This document shows positions 43,901 to 58,900 of a stretch of DNA of 64,000 nt, piece after piece; positions within the stretch are counted from its first letter, which is position 1; every line of letters starts with the position of its first letter. The position numbers were made by a program, and so were the translations under genes. Source of the stretch: Globodera rostochiensis (lineage: Eukaryota > Nematoda > Chromadorea > Rhabditida > Heteroderidae); NCBI GenBank assembly GCA_018350325.1, contig JAEVLN010000028.1, positions 372,001 through 436,000 on the forward strand. Reading direction: 5' to 3'. The notes beneath the pieces are model-generated. The model was given only the letters and a program-made list of their open reading frames with translations. It was not told where the DNA came from and did not search any database.

Positions 43901-46900
43901 ACCACATAATTGGTGACGGGTGAGCCGCCATCATCCTTACACGGGCTCCAGTGCAGCGTGCTCGCGTCGGCAGCTAGCTCGGTGAACAAAATTGGTCCGG
44001 TCGGCTTGCCAGGCACGTCCAGAACGTTCACATTCAGTTTGGCACTGTCTTTGCCGTGTCGGTTCTGTGCCACCACCTTGTACGGTCCGGCGTCAGAGCG
44101 CTTGGAGTCACGCGTGGTGAATACAATCTTGTCGTCGTCAACTTCAATGGTGGTCCTCTCGTCCTCGAATATGGTCTTGCCACCGTTCAGCACGTCCACG
44201 TTGGGTTTCAACCCGCCGGACGTGTACGGCAATGTGAATGTGATGGTCTCTCCGGCACGTACCGTAATGTCCTTGAGGCCGGACAGGTCGAACACGGGTC
44301 GACCAGGTTTGTCGGTGATGAACACCAGCTCAGACGGCTTGGATGGCTCGCTCTCGCCAGCTTTGTTGACGGCCCGAACTCGAAATTCAAATTGTTCCTT
44401 TTCCGGCAGTCCTTCGACGGTACAGCGCGTGTCGCGCACCGTTTTGGCACCCGGAATGCCAACATTTGCGCGCGACCACTCCTCATCACCCATCTTGCGC
44501 TGCTCTATCACATAGCCGTCGATGGGTGCACCACCGTCGTTAAGCGGACGAATCCAGCTCAAATCCACCGTGTGCTTGGTCACCTTCAAACATTTTTTTA
44601 ATTTTTTGTTGCTTTTCGCCATTCCCTAAATAATGTATTCCCGCCAATTGCTGATCTGATCACCTTGCCCACGCGCGGCTTTTCCGGCGGACCGGGCGGG
44701 CCGACGAACGGACGGCATTCGACCGGCTCACAGGCACCGCTGGGTGGACCTTCGCCTGCAGCGTTGACAGCTCGGACTCGGAATTGGTACGTCTCGCCTT
44801 GGGCCAGCCCAGGCACGGTGCACGATGTCAACGGCACAATGCCGAGCCCTTTCACTGGAGCCCAGTCACCGCCACCGCGTTTCTCGAACCGTTCAACAAC
44901 ATAGCCGGTCACTGGTGAGCCGCCGTTCTCGCGTGGCGGATTCCATTTCAACGAAACCGTATTGCTGTCGTAGCCGGTCACTTCCGGAGTGGAGGGCGGG
45001 CCAGGTGGGTCTGAAATCATTTTACCTAATTAGGATAGTAAAACAGAGAAAAAAGGCAGACAATTAAGGACTCATATTTAGATTAGGGTTGCTCCCCGAG
45101 CCCTCGGGGACGGAAAAAGTCGGGGTCGGGGTTTTTGTCCTCGACTAAAAAAGTCGGGGTTCGGGGTTTTTCCCAGTAAAACCCCCGAAAATTTCAAAAA
45201 AGTCGAGGTCGAGGACGGAGAGCAACCCTAATTTAGATCCTAAGACAAATAATCTCTGATCAAAACCAACCGAACGGATCCTTGGCGGTCACCGGATCGC
45301 CGTTCAACGGTTCGCTGATGCCGACCATGTTTTCAGCGAACACGCGAAACTAATAAGTATACAGTAATAGATTTTTATTTGAAAAAATATGCATAAAAAA
45401 TTATCTGTATAAAAAATTCAAATTCCAACCCCAAAAATGTCGGGGATCGGATTTCGTTGATGCATAATTTTTCAAATCTTTTTTGTTGAAATTAGTTTCA
45501 ACTAGAGACCGGAAGGTTAGACCCAAAGAAAATTTGGTCAAGAATATTGCGTTTATTTGGTTTTTTTGTTGTTGGTTTTTTTCCAATTTGAGCCAAACAA
45601 AATTTGGTCAATAATATTGGTAAAAAATTTTGTACAAAACAACCCAAAAATGTTTTAGCTTTGGGTTTTGGTCCGGACTCTAGTTTCAACCAATTTGATT
45701 ATTTTCTAAAATATTAAAAAAGAAAAGAAAAACGGCCAATGGAAGAAAAGTGCCAATTTTAACATCGCAAAAATTTGTATGCCATTGTTTACCTGGTATT
45801 GGCCACCCTTCTCCAGGTTGCGCACTGTGTAGTTCAGCAGCGTCACGTTCTCCGGCACGCGCTCCCAGTCACGCGCGCCCAACTCTTTGTACTCGATGCG
45901 GTAGCCGCTCAATTCTGCTCCTCCATCGTCCCGCGGCGGACGCCAGGACAGCGTTATGGAACGTCTGAGCAAATTATGGGAGTGATATTAACCGAATGTT
46001 TTGATGATCTGGATTTTAATAGAAATGATCTGATTGCTGATCATTTTTCACATACCGATCAGATCAAAAAAAAATTCTTTATCAATTCGAATCATTTAAA
46101 AAACTCACTTTGTTGTGGCCGGATAGGTTATTGGCCCTTCCGGCGGTCCGGGTCGATCCACTACGGAGATGAGCACACGCGCTTCCGCTTTGCCCTTCTC
46201 GTTAGTGGCCACAATGCGGCACTGGCCGGAGTCAGAGCGTGCGCTCTGTGGAATGTACAGACGCGTGGTGGTGGACGTTGTCTGGATGCCGCTCATCTCC
46301 TGGTCCTGCTTGTACCACTTGATGTCTGGCTGCGGTGCGCCCACGTACGGGATGGTTAGGTCCAACGGTTGGCCGGCACGAACGCGCACCTAAATTGATC
46401 GATAATTGGATAGATCAATAAAATTTGTTCATTTTAGAGATTCTCGATTTGAGAGCTCGGCGTCGTAAATCAGTCAGTTCCTTTCGCGTACCTCTTTGCC
46501 GTCAATGTTCAGCTCGAAGCGGGGCGCTTCAAACTTGGGCTTGGCCCATGCCAGGTCAGACGGGTCGGACGGCTTGCCGGGCCCGGCTTTGTTTACCGCA
46601 ACCACGCGATACTCGTAGCCGTGCCCAGGCTGCACCCGCTCGTCCGTGTACTCGCAGTCGTACACCGGATGCGTGTTCACCTTCACCCAACGGCCAGTCT
46701 TAGCGTCCTTACGCTGTACATCGTAGTGTGTGATGGGTGACCCTCCCGTGTCAGTTGGTGCTGCCCATCGCATGCTGATGTGATGCTTGTCATGGTCCGT
46801 GATCTCGGGTCGACCAGGCTTGCCCGGTGTTCCGTACGGGTCCTTGGCCAGCACGGACGAATCGGTGTTCAACGGGTCGGAGCGGCCTAACGCATTCTCG

Positions 46901-49900
46901 GCACGCACGCGAAACTCGTACTCATCTACGATAATGAGGCATTTAAAGATAAATTGTTATTTTCTAGAGACCGGATTTTAGAAAAATCTCCGATAAGGAT
47001 TTGAAAATGATCAAGATCAGGAATTAAAATCAAATCCCGATTCAGGATATCCTTATCCGGGTACGTTGACGAAAATGCCAGGATTCCGGGTCCTCGGAGA
47101 CCGGGCCTGTCCGATCTCTATTTATTTCAACATCTTTTTCATTTTAAACATAAAAACCAATTATAAAAACTTACGCCCTTCCTGCAGTTTCGGCACAGTG
47201 CAAGTTGTGCCGACAAGAAAGTTGGACACCGGCGCCCACACTTGGCTGCCCACATCGCGTCGTTCGACCACGTAGTTGGTCACCTCTGAACCCCCGTCGT
47301 CCGCTTAAAATGTTATTTTGATCAGTAAAAAAAATACTCTTTTCAGCTGATGCCCAAACTCCGTGCCCAGTTTTCCGGCACTCCTTGAAAGAGACACACA
47401 CCAGGGACATAACGGATGCCGGACATTTTTGGGTTCGGTTCTGGATACTTTTTTTGGCGTCCGGTTACATCCCTGAATTTTTAACCTTACCGGGTGGACG
47501 CCATGACAGTGTGCACGAGTCGCGCGTCACGTTGTCCACCGCCAGTGGGCCAGTCGGAGGCGCGGGCCGGTCTTGCACCAGCACCTCGAAGTTGCCTTCC
47601 GTCTCTCCCACTTCGTTCTTTAATCGGAGCTCATAGACGCCGGTCTCAGCGCGTTTTGCGGCCGGAAAGAAGATGGAGGTGTTGCCCGGCCGACGCACGT
47701 CCATGATCAGCTCCGGTGGCAGTGTGCCGGCACCGCCTGCTTTCACCCAGCCCACGGACGGGTCGGGCGTGCCGACAAACTCGATGTCCAACTTCAGTGT
47801 GTTTCCCGCGCGGACCTTCCACTTGCGTTGTGCCGTGATAATTTGCGGCTTCAGAAAACGTGCCTTGCACATTTGCGAGGCGGATGGTGCTGACGGCGCG
47901 GATGGACCTGCCTCGTTCACTGCCAACACGCGAAATTCGTACTCTTGTCCTTTGCGCAGTCCGGTGCAGGAGAAGGACGTGCCGGGCGTGTGGCCAACCT
48001 CAATCCAAGTCGGCGAGCCTTTCTCCCGCCGCTCCACAATGTACTCCTTGATCGGAGCTCCGCCGTCGTTAGCCGATGGCTTCCATGCCACGTCAATGCG
48101 TTGCTCATCGTAGTCGATGATTTCGGGCGCGTCTGGTGCATCCGGAACATCGAATGGGTTCTTCGCCACAATCTCTTTGTCGCCCTCCAACGGTTTGCTC
48201 TCACCGTACACGTTCACAGCTTTCACGCGGAACATGTACGACTTGCCCGGCGTCAGCTTGGTCACCTTGGCCTCGCAGTCCGGGAACTGGCCCACCTCTT
48301 GCCATGTGCCTCGCGATGTGTCCATTTTCTCGACCACATAGCCGACGATGGGAGCACCACCATCATCGTCGGGCTCCTTCCAGCTGAGCGTGCAGCCTTG
48401 CTTGTGCACGTTTCGTGCCTGCAGCGGCCCCTGCGGTGGACCAGGCACGTCCAGCACAGTGACTTTGCACTGCGCGCTGTCCACGCCATGCTCATTCTGT
48501 ACGCTTATCGTGTACGTGCCGCTGTCCGTTCGTTCGGCTGACGCAATGGTGATGCTGCTTATATGTTCTTTGTTCTCTAAGTCCGCGTGTGCGTTGCCGT
48601 CGAACGGCTTTCCGTTGATTGTCCACGAGGCGGTCGGAGCCGGCTCACCCTCAAACTCCGCGTTGATGTTGATGGGTTGCCCGGCCCGAACGCGGATGTC
48701 CATCAGCGAGTTCAGGTTCAGCTTGGGCGCCAGCACGCGCGGTTTGGCCTTTTTCGGTTCCGTTGGGTCGGACGGCTCGCCCTCGCCTGCCTTGTTCAGC
48801 GCTTTTATGCGGAACTAAAAAGAGATGGGGTTTTTCGGGCCCGGCGTTTTGAGTACCGGCTAAGTTTGGGACTCTTTAGTTCTTTAGTATTATAAGTAAG
48901 CAAAAACTAAGCGATTTAAACTTTCTCAAAAAGTTTTTACTGCCGCACACTCAAACGCCCAGAAAAAAATCAATCTTTTTTGTTTTTTACCGATTAGGAA
49001 AGTTCGAATTGCGTAGCTTTATTTTCAATTTGTTTTCATCATATTTTTCTTACCTGATACTCCTCGCCCGGGACCAAGCCGGCCGCGGTGCCCTTGCACT
49101 GGTTGCCTGACACTTGAGCACACGGAATCCACGGTCCGGTCCTTGTTTTCTTCTCAATCACATATCCGTCGATGGGTGCCCCACCGTCCGTGACCGGAGC
49201 CTTCCATTCCAGCTAAAACCCAGGTAAAGCTTTGCCAAAAAATCTCCATTTGACCCGGCCTCCGATCCGGACACTTCAGTGCTGGGACGTTTCAGTTCCG
49301 ATTGATCACAACTCATTTTAACCAAATCGAAAGAAACTGATACCATTTGAAAGCTCACTTGTCTATAGAAGTGTTTTATTTTAAGTTGGCATGTATAATC
49401 GATTCGGGAAAAAATTTATCATTGCCTAACATGAAAAAGTGTCACATTTTGAGATTTCTGAAAAAATACTAATTAAAAATACTATGATCACCGACGGCAC
49501 TGAAACAAACGTCCGGTGCCCGTACTGAAACGTCCGGTGACCGCATAAACTCAACAACTCACATCCATGTGGTCCTTGTCCCAGTCGACCACCTTCACGT
49601 CCTGTGGTTTGCCCGGCGTTTCCCATGGGTTCTTGGCCACAACACTGCGCTCCATGGCCAACGGCTTGGACTCGCCCTGGCGATTGACCGCTTTCACTCG
49701 AAACTTGTAGGCTATTGATGAAAACAAATAAATTTGGGTCCGATTTTTTTGTGGGTTTTTTACCTTTGCCCTCGACGAGTCGATTGACGCGCAACTGCGT
49801 GTCCGGCGTTTCGCCGCACGGTACCCATCGGCCACCATCACCCTCCTGCCTCTCCACTGCATAGTGCATGATGGGCGAGCCTCCGTCATCGTCGGGCGTG

Positions 49901-52900
49901 TACCACTTCACGGTTGCACTGTCCTTCGTCACATCGCGCGCCTCCAACGGTCCGTTGGGCGGCCCGGGCACGTCCAACACGACGACCAACACCTCTGCCT
50001 CGTCCTGGCCATGCTCATTGGTGGCAATCAACTTGTACGTGCCGCTGTCCATACGTTCGGCACCCATTGTGCGCAATTTTGTGTTGTTCTCGTTGGAGTT
50101 GTCCACTTTGGTTCTGATAAATTCAGAGAGAAGTTGAAATAATAGTCAATTTATGATCAAAATTTAAACCAACCGATCTGATGTACCCAACTGCGTGCCG
50201 TTGATTAACCATTGGCATTTCGGATCCGGTTCGCCCTCCACCGGCACATTGAACTCAATGGTGCCACCCTTCTTGATTCGGATCTCCGGCATTGCAGATC
50301 GATCAATCTTTGGTGCCAGCCGACGCGCTTTGGCCAACAATGTACGGCTCGGGTTTGACGGGGCCGACTCGCCGGCCTTGTTGACGCCTTTTACGCGAAA
50401 TTGGTACTGTTTCCCCTCGACAAGTCCGTCCACGCGCGCGTCCGTCTTGCTGGCCGGCACCTCCGTGGCGTACTCCCACTCGCCGTTGCCCATCCTCTTC
50501 TCCACCACGTACTTCTCCAGCGGGGCTCCTCCGTCCTAAACTCAGAAAATTTAATCAAGAATTGAAGAATTTTTTTTGGGGGGGGGGGGAAGCTTTCAAA
50601 ATCTCTCTCACATCAGTAGGCGGTGTCCACTTCAGATCGGCCCAGTTCTTGTCCCAGTCGACGATGTCGGGCGTGCCAGGCCGGTCCGCCGTTTCGAATG
50701 GGTCCTTGGCCACCACGGACTTTGAAGCTTCCAGTGGATCCGACTCGCCGTAACGGTTGACCTGTTGAAGGCCAATGGATATTTTTTGTTTAAATTTATT
50801 TAAAAAAATTGTTCCATTTAATTGTTAGCATCCTATTTTAGTTACAGTCTCCATTTGGACAACAAAACGTTTAGTCCAATTTATCCTTTTTACGCTCATC
50901 TTTTCACGCTTAATTAATTATTATAAATAAATAAAATATTTATGAATTTTGAAAAATTACCGCTGATACGCGGAATTTGTACTCATGGCCCGGCTGCAGG
51001 TCGTCCAGTGCAATGCGCGGCTCCGTGCTTTCGCCAGCTGGCATCCAACGGCCGGTGGCCAAGTCCTGCTTCTCCACCACATAATGGGACACCGGAGCGC
51101 CGCCGTCGTCGTCAGGAGCCTTCCAGTCCTTAACAATTTAAATACCAATTAATTTAAATTAAATTTCGATCATTCTCATAAAAAGCCCAATAGCCTACCA
51201 GTGTGCATCCGTTTTTGTTCACGTCAGAGATGTTAAGCGGTCCGCGCGGCTCGCCCGGTCTGAAATATTTCAACATTTTTTATTTACCGATGTAATTGAG
51301 GACAAAATAATACGCCACTTGCCTGTCCAACACGGTAACCGACACTTGGGCCGTGTCCGTGCCGTTGTCGTTGCGTGCAGTGATGTTGTACGTGCCGGTG
51401 TCGGTGCGCAACGCGCGCTTCACCACAAATTTGGTGCCCTTCTCGTTGCACACAATTTTCATTCGATCATCCGACTGCAGCGGCCGACCCTCAAAGTCCC
51501 AGCTGATTTCTGGTGGCGGTTCGCCCGTGATCGGGATGTCCAGCTGGAAGTTTTGGCCCGCGCGGACACGAATCTCGTGGATGGAGTTCCGATCAATTTT
51601 TGGTGGCACTGAAAAAGTCATGTGTAATTAGATCAGATCGTTCCAATCCAATTTTTGGTGGCACTGATCAAGAAAAAGTTTATGGTATTAAAGATCAATA
51701 GAGCTCGGATTTATATTGACTAAAACCCTAAAATATTAACCAAAACCCAAAATATTGACGCAAAGCCAAACTATTGATTTAAAACTGTGCTAAAACGGAC
51801 CAAATCCAGTCAATATTGCGTCAAAACCTTCAAAATTCGGCATTCTTTATTATTTTCCCTCTCACAATTGGCAAAATATTGATTTATTCTCAAACCGGCC
51901 AAAATATTGATTTATATTGACTTTAAAGTCGCTCTAATTCTAAAAATATTTCGCAAAAATTAGGTTAAAACTTTAAAATCTGACACTATAGACAAAATGT
52001 TCGCCTACCATTCCGATCTTTGGCCGTTATCATGTCAGATGGATCACTGGGCTGTCCAGGTCCGGCCTTATTCTTTGCCACTATGCGGAACTGACAAAAT
52101 AATTTTTTTTGTTTGAAAATATTTTTTTAATTTTAATATTTCCCACTTCGTACTGCTCGCCCTCGTGCAGTCCGGCCACAGTCGCCTGCGGCGCTGCATC
52201 AGCGGGCACGGTTGCCACCGGCTTCCATTGTGGCGAGAATTTGTCCTTCATCTCCACAATGTATTCCTCCACTGGCGCTCCGCCATCCTAACAAAATTCA
52301 AATACAATTTGTGAAATAAAAAGAGTTTAGTGCCAATAATATGGCAAAAATATTTTAAAATTAAAAAGCATCATTTTTAATTTCTAATAATCGGCTACAA
52401 TTTCGATTTCTCCTAAAACCGAACTATTAAATGTTATGTAAATCTTACTCGAACTTTTAAAATTAAAATTGGAAAAAATATTTTTCGTTAGACAGGACTT
52501 CAATTTTTGAAATGAATGTCCAATGACAAAGACAAAGCTCGAGTTTTATATAAATTTTTAATACCCTTCCCCTTATAATTAGGAAGGAGTAAATAAAAAA
52601 TAAGTTTACGTTTTCTCATTATATTAAAAATTTGGTTTTTAATTTATTCATTGGCTGTGTACTGCTTGCCTCTGTCGGTGGTGTCCACTGCAGCTCCGCA
52701 TGCTCCTTATCCCAGTCGACAAGTTGCGGTTTGCCAGGCTTGCCAGGCGGGTCAAAGGGCTCCTTGGCCACAATTTTTTGATCCGTTTCCAGTGGCTCAG
52801 ACTCGCCCTCCGCGTTCACCTGTTGAAGGAAACGGGTATCATTTTGTTAACAAAAAAAAGTTAAACCATTTTCATTTTTTGTTTTGTGGAAGATGGACAA

Positions 52901-55900
52901 TTAAGTCCCATAAAAATTAACAATTAAGGTATTTTACTCATTTAACTAATTTGGTAACAATAATGGTTGCTCCAGCAATAAACACATCTTCTTTATCACC
53001 AATGAAATATTTTTCGATAATAATAATTGTTAAAAAGAGAAGAGAAAAGATATTAATTTTATTTATATTTAAAAATAATAATAAACAAAAATGTAATTTT
53101 TTTACCGCTGATACGCGGAACTTGTATTCGTGACCCGGCTGCAGCCCGTCAACAGTGAACTGGGTGGTGTCGGGCCCGGCCGTCCGTCCCGCCTTTACCC
53201 AACGGCCGGTGGCCGTGTCAAGCTTCTCTACCACGTAGCCGTCGATGGGAGCGCCACCGTCGTCCGCTTAATGTTTATTTTGATCATTAATAAAAATGCG
53301 TAAATTTTTCCGCCCACAGAGAGTTGAAACAAAAGCCACTGAAAGAGTGGAACAAAAATGGATAGAAAATGCTTTTAAAAGTCGTCTTTAAATCTAACTC
53401 AATGCGCTATATAAATAACCAACTGCTTCTAATCCCCGGAGGGTAAAGGTGCCCCCAGGCAAAAGGAAATTTTTATGAATTTATCGAAAGTTTGGGGGGA
53501 GGGGCCAGGGATCGGACGAGAAAATTGTGATGCGCAGAGGCGAAAAGTGTAGACAGACACATCTATTTTTAAACATTACCGGGCGGTTTCCAGTCCAACG
53601 TCTATAAAATTTAACACAAAATTAATAAAAATTTAATTCTATGTTTTTTACGCAGCGATCCGCATGGATGTCAGACACGTTCAATGGGCCTTCAGGAGCG
53701 CCGGGCTTGTCTGCAATTTCAAATTTGGCATAAAATTTTAATTATCAAATAGCAAAAAAATACGATTGTAAATAGAGTTGAGACTGAAATTTTGATCCTT
53801 GGGCCCACGTTTTTTTAAAATTTACAAATCTTTGTTTTAGTCCATTAGTCCCCCATTTTCCGCATTATAAAAATTATTTAATTATCTTTTATAAACGCAC
53901 CGATCACGTCGACCTGTACCCGCCTTTCCGCCTCTCCGTTTTCGTTGGTGGCGCGGATCACTGTTTAAATATATCAAAATATGTAAAATTCTAAATCAAT
54001 TGGTTCAAAAAGTATTTTACCATACTCTCCGCTATGCGATCGCTCAGTGCCCTTGATCTGCAACTTGCAGCGCGCCTGCTCTTCGTCATGCTCAAGTCGT
54101 ACTTTACCGCCCGCTCTGATCTCCTGCCCGTCCGGGTACAGCCACACAATGTGCGGGGTCGGCTCGCCCTCTACGGGCACGTCAAAGTTGATCATTTGGC
54201 CGCAATGTAGGCGCAACGGTTGCAGTTCGCCAATTTGCGGCGGCACATTGCGCGCCTTGGCCACAACTGACTTGCTTGGGTCACTGGGCTCGGATGGTCC
54301 GCCCTTGTTGACTGCAGTGACACGAAACTCGTACTCGTCACCTAAATATTTTTTTGCACATTTTGATGAAAAATAATTTAAAAATATTACGATCATTAAT
54401 AAAAATGCGTAAATTTTCCGCTGGTGCCCAGAACTTCCGTGCCAAGTTTTGCGGCACTCCCAGGAAGACACACACCAGGGATGTAACGAATTTCAGAAAT
54501 TCCGGACATCTTTGGGCCCGGAATTCCAGATATTTTTTTAAGAGCAGAAATTCCGGATTCCGCTCATTTTTTTGGCGTCCGGTTACATCTCTGACACAAC
54601 CCAAAGAAAGTTGAAAGAAAAGCCGATGGAAGAGTAAAACAAAACGGATTTGAAAATGGTTTAAAAATGTCGTCTTAAATACAAAATTGCTGACCAAAAC
54701 TTTTTGTCTAATCCATTAATTGGCAGCCCCCTCAAAATCATTTTATTTAATTCGTTAGTAAACAAAAAATTTTTGACGGACCTTTGGTCAGTCCCGCAAC
54801 AGTGCCGGCGGTTGTGTTGCCGTCTGTGGTCAGCGCGGGCTCCCATCGTCCGTATTTGCTGCGCTTCTCAACCACAAATTGTTCAATTGGCGCACCGCCG
54901 TCGTTGGCCGGCACGTCCCACTTCAGGTCCACATGGTCTGCGTCCCAGTCGGACAACTCCGGCGCGTTCGGCTTGTCCGGCCGCTCGTACGGGTTCTTGG
55001 CCAGTGTTGCCTTGTCCGTCTCCAGCGGGTCCGACTTGCCCTCCGAATTTACTGCCTGTAAATGTGCAGTTTTCTTTCAATTTCCGTTCCTTAAAAAATG
55101 ACATTTTTTATGGATTTGTTAAAAAAAATGCCAAAATATTCGCTGAAATTGTTTGGTATTCTGGCCCCAAAATCTACCGAGACTTGGCCCGAGACTCAAG
55201 CCACAAAAATCGAGAAATTTCTCGAATTGAGACCCTAGGTTCTCGAACATCCCTAATTTGGTCAAATTCAAAATGCCCACCTTTATGCGGAATTTGTACT
55301 GAGCTCCCTTGGCCAGCCCGTCCACCACCATGTGCGGCTCGGAACATGTGCCGACCGGCACCCAAATGCCGTCCCGTTCGTCCAGGCGTTCCACCTCATA
55401 GTACTGAATCGGCTCGCCACCGTCGTCCTCTTAAAATGTTATTTTAATCATTAATACAAAAATATTTTAAATTACAATAGTAAGTTTATTTTAAACAACT
55501 GCTTCAATATTTTTTGGCATACACATCTATTTTAAACCTTACCGGGCGGCTTCCAGTCCAAAGTCATCTGATTTTCGAACACGTCCGACACTTCCAAAGG
55601 ACCTTTTGGTGCTGATGGACGGCTTTTGACTGCGACCTGGAAAAAAATTACCAAAATATTTATTGGAAAAAGAGTTGACAACCATTTATGTATTTATTTA
55701 ATTTAAATTAGCTCAGAGTGTTTTTAAAATACATTTTTTGACATTTGTTGACTAAAATTCATTAGTAAAAATGCAATAAAACGATTATGAGGATTTCGAA
55801 GCATATTTGGCAATTTAAATTGTTAAAACATTGTTAAGAGGGGCATTTTGGTCAACCACGATTCATTATTATTAATAAAACAAAATGTTTAAAAATAAAT

Positions 55901-58900
55901 TGATTAAAAAAAACTGATCATGAACTGACCGTTACAGTAACCGAGTCGCTTCCGTTCGGATTTGTTGCCGTTATGGTGTATTTGCCGGATTGAGCCCTCG
56001 TCGGTTTGATCATCGCAAATTTGCTCAGATAGTCCTGATCTTGCACCTTGGCACAGCTCGGCAACGGTTTGCCATCCTCGTGGGTCCACGTCACTGTCGG
56101 TGGCGGCTCACCATCAATGTGCACGTTGAACTTCACGTCTTCGCCGGGCCGAACAACAACATCCGACAAGTCTTCGCGATGGATGCGTGGAGCCACTAAA
56201 ATGAGATTTTGAAATTTTAGAAAAAAAATCAGCGTAACAATGACAGTTTTTTAGAAAATTAAGTTAAGAACAACATAGGTATGTATGTGTTCGTCCGTAA
56301 AATGTAAAAGTAAGTACTCACGATTTCTCGGCTTCGCAACCAATGGATCTGTAGGATCCGAGAAGTCGCCCAGACCGCCCTTGTTCTTTGCCGCAACACG
56401 GAACTGAGAAAATTGTTATTTTATATATTTTACAGTAATTACAATAATTTTGAACTAAAAATTTAATTATAAAAAATTTATTCCCCACTTGATACTGCTC
56501 GCCCTCGCGCAGTCCCGGCACGGTGGCGTGCGTCTGGTCGGCCGGCACTCGCAGTGCTTCCGTCCATTTGCCAGTGGTGGCGTCCTTTTTCTCCACAACG
56601 TACTCCTCCAACGGGGCACCTCCGTCCTAAACTCAGAAAAATTTTAAGTTGTCGTCAAGAATTGAATTTTTTGAGGGAAAATCTTTCAAAGTCTTTATCA
56701 CATCAGTAGGCGGTGTCCACTGCAGATCCGCATGGTCCTTGTCCCAGTCAGTAATGGACGGCTTCTCCATCTGAAATTGCAATATTGTTGCTTCCGCCCT
56801 CAGCCCGAAATCTGCACAACTCCTCCTCAATTCGAGAATTTGGTGATTAATTTTGCAGAATTGTTGCTGCAGATCCGGGATGTAACCGAATGCCAAAGAA
56901 AAAAGTCCGGAATTCCGGACCAAAAATGTGCCAAAATCCGGAAGCCGGTTCATCCCTGCTGCAGCTGACCTTTGCCGGTGTATCAAACGGATTCTTGGCC
57001 AACACAGGATCCTTGGTGACGAGCGGCTCCGACTCGCCCTCTTTGTTCACCGCTTTCACGCGAAACTGGTAACAAAAAAAAAATGTTTAAAAAATTAAAA
57101 AAATTCTTCCACCTTGTATTCATGACCTGGCTGCAGCCCAGTGACAGTAATTCCCGGCTCTGTGCAGCGTCCGCACGGCACCCAGCGTCCGCTGGCCATG
57201 TCCAGCTTTTCCACCTCATAATGGTCAACGGGCATGCCGCCGTCGTCCGCTTAAATTATTTTTTTGATCATTAATAAAAAAAAATGCGTACATTTTCAGC
57301 AATTGGCCAAAGTACAGTATACCTTCACCACCATTTGTTGAAAATTAATTTTACTTTTGACAGAAAAATGGATCATTATTCTGCGTTTCCATTTCAATTA
57401 TCAAAAATAGTTCTTAAAAGTCAAATTTCGTACATACTAATTAAAAATTAACCAAATTTGTTAAAAATTAATTCAATTTCGACAAAAAAAAATGGCCGAT
57501 TAGACTTCTAATAGGAAACAACAGCTAATTTTAAACATCTTGTTGTCGCAGGACTGGCACTGTTCCCCCTCACCTTTTTTTTTATTCTTTCACCAACCCC
57601 CGACATTTTCTATTCCTCCACACCCCCCCCCCTTTTCCTTTTTCCTTTGTATTTCGCATCCAGTTAAGCTGTGCCTTCCGCTCAATTCAACTCCGCATCC
57701 CCTGTCTACTGACTTTTGTACGCATCTCATTTTTTCGCAGTGGTTATCCCACAAATAGAATAGGAATTGGGGGGAAAGGTGGACAATTGACCAACCAATC
57801 ATCGAGAGATTTTGGCTTCCCCATAGGATCTTATCCCCGGGAATTCCTCAATTCGCCCCAGAGGATCTAAGGGTGTCGAGTCGCCAACCACCGCCGGCGC
57901 ACTTCTTTCCTTGTGGAAATCCCACGCTCACTCAGTCCCGCCCTCCCACCCTTATTTCACCGCGGGGTTTTTTCTCAATCATCAGAGACTGTAATAGAAA
58001 CTCGCACATTTTATTGTCGCGCTGAAGGAGATTGTGACTGTAAAATTGGAGGAAAACCGACTAAGACGTTATGGCGGCACATCGAACGCCGCCACAAAAT
58101 CTCCCGGAATTTATGGAATTAAAACAACAAATTGAAGCTGTGCAAAAACCAAAGCACCAAAAAGGTCGAAAAACCCTGCGCACTAAATGCTGTAACTAGT
58201 GCGCGTTTTATGTGTGGAGAAACCTTTACACATGCTACTTTCAAGACTCATAGGTAAAAAGGACTGAACCAAAAAATTTAAATACATCGGAAAATGTTAC
58301 GATTTTAGGCATAAATGCTCCGATGGTCTGCCGCGTTTTGGATGCCGGACCCAGAAGGATTTCTACGACAAAAACGGTTTTTGGATTGGGCTGAACCTTC
58401 TGCCATAAGAGCGGCTTTTAGAAATGAGCCAATGGAGCGCTTCTGGAATTGGCCAATGCTTTATCAGAGGAGCCGGGCACTAAGGGCGTCTACATCAAGT
58501 GCCTGCCTGACCAACTCAACATTTTTGGCCTACGTTATGTGGGGAAAGCTATGTGATGCAAAAGACAATCTTCCTATCGAGTATTGGCCTCAAACCTCCA
58601 ACAGCACATTGTGCCTGACAACTACTCCTCATTTGAGCCAAAGGCATTTGGAGTAACATCCCCCTGCTGGCTGATAATTTGTCGGACAAATTGGCCCGAA
58701 CCATTGAGTACGGACTCATTCAGATGCTTGGTAAGTGGACCACCCGGAAATGGCCCAGTAGTGGGGAAAAGGACAAATTCCGTTTAAAATTTTGTGCCAA
58801 AAAAGGCATACATCAACATGCTGCCCGAGGGGTTTCGGACAGCGACTTGAGAGCCCTTGTTGCCCCCCTCCTTTTCATTGCCCTTCAACTGAAAGAAGAG

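Noticed and set aside
43910..44515. Plus-strand open frames of up to about 200 codons opposite twitchin
   Set aside because: They are antisense shadows of GC-rich twitchin exons. The minus-strand frame matches Ig/Fn3 motifs and the plus-strand frame matches nothing.
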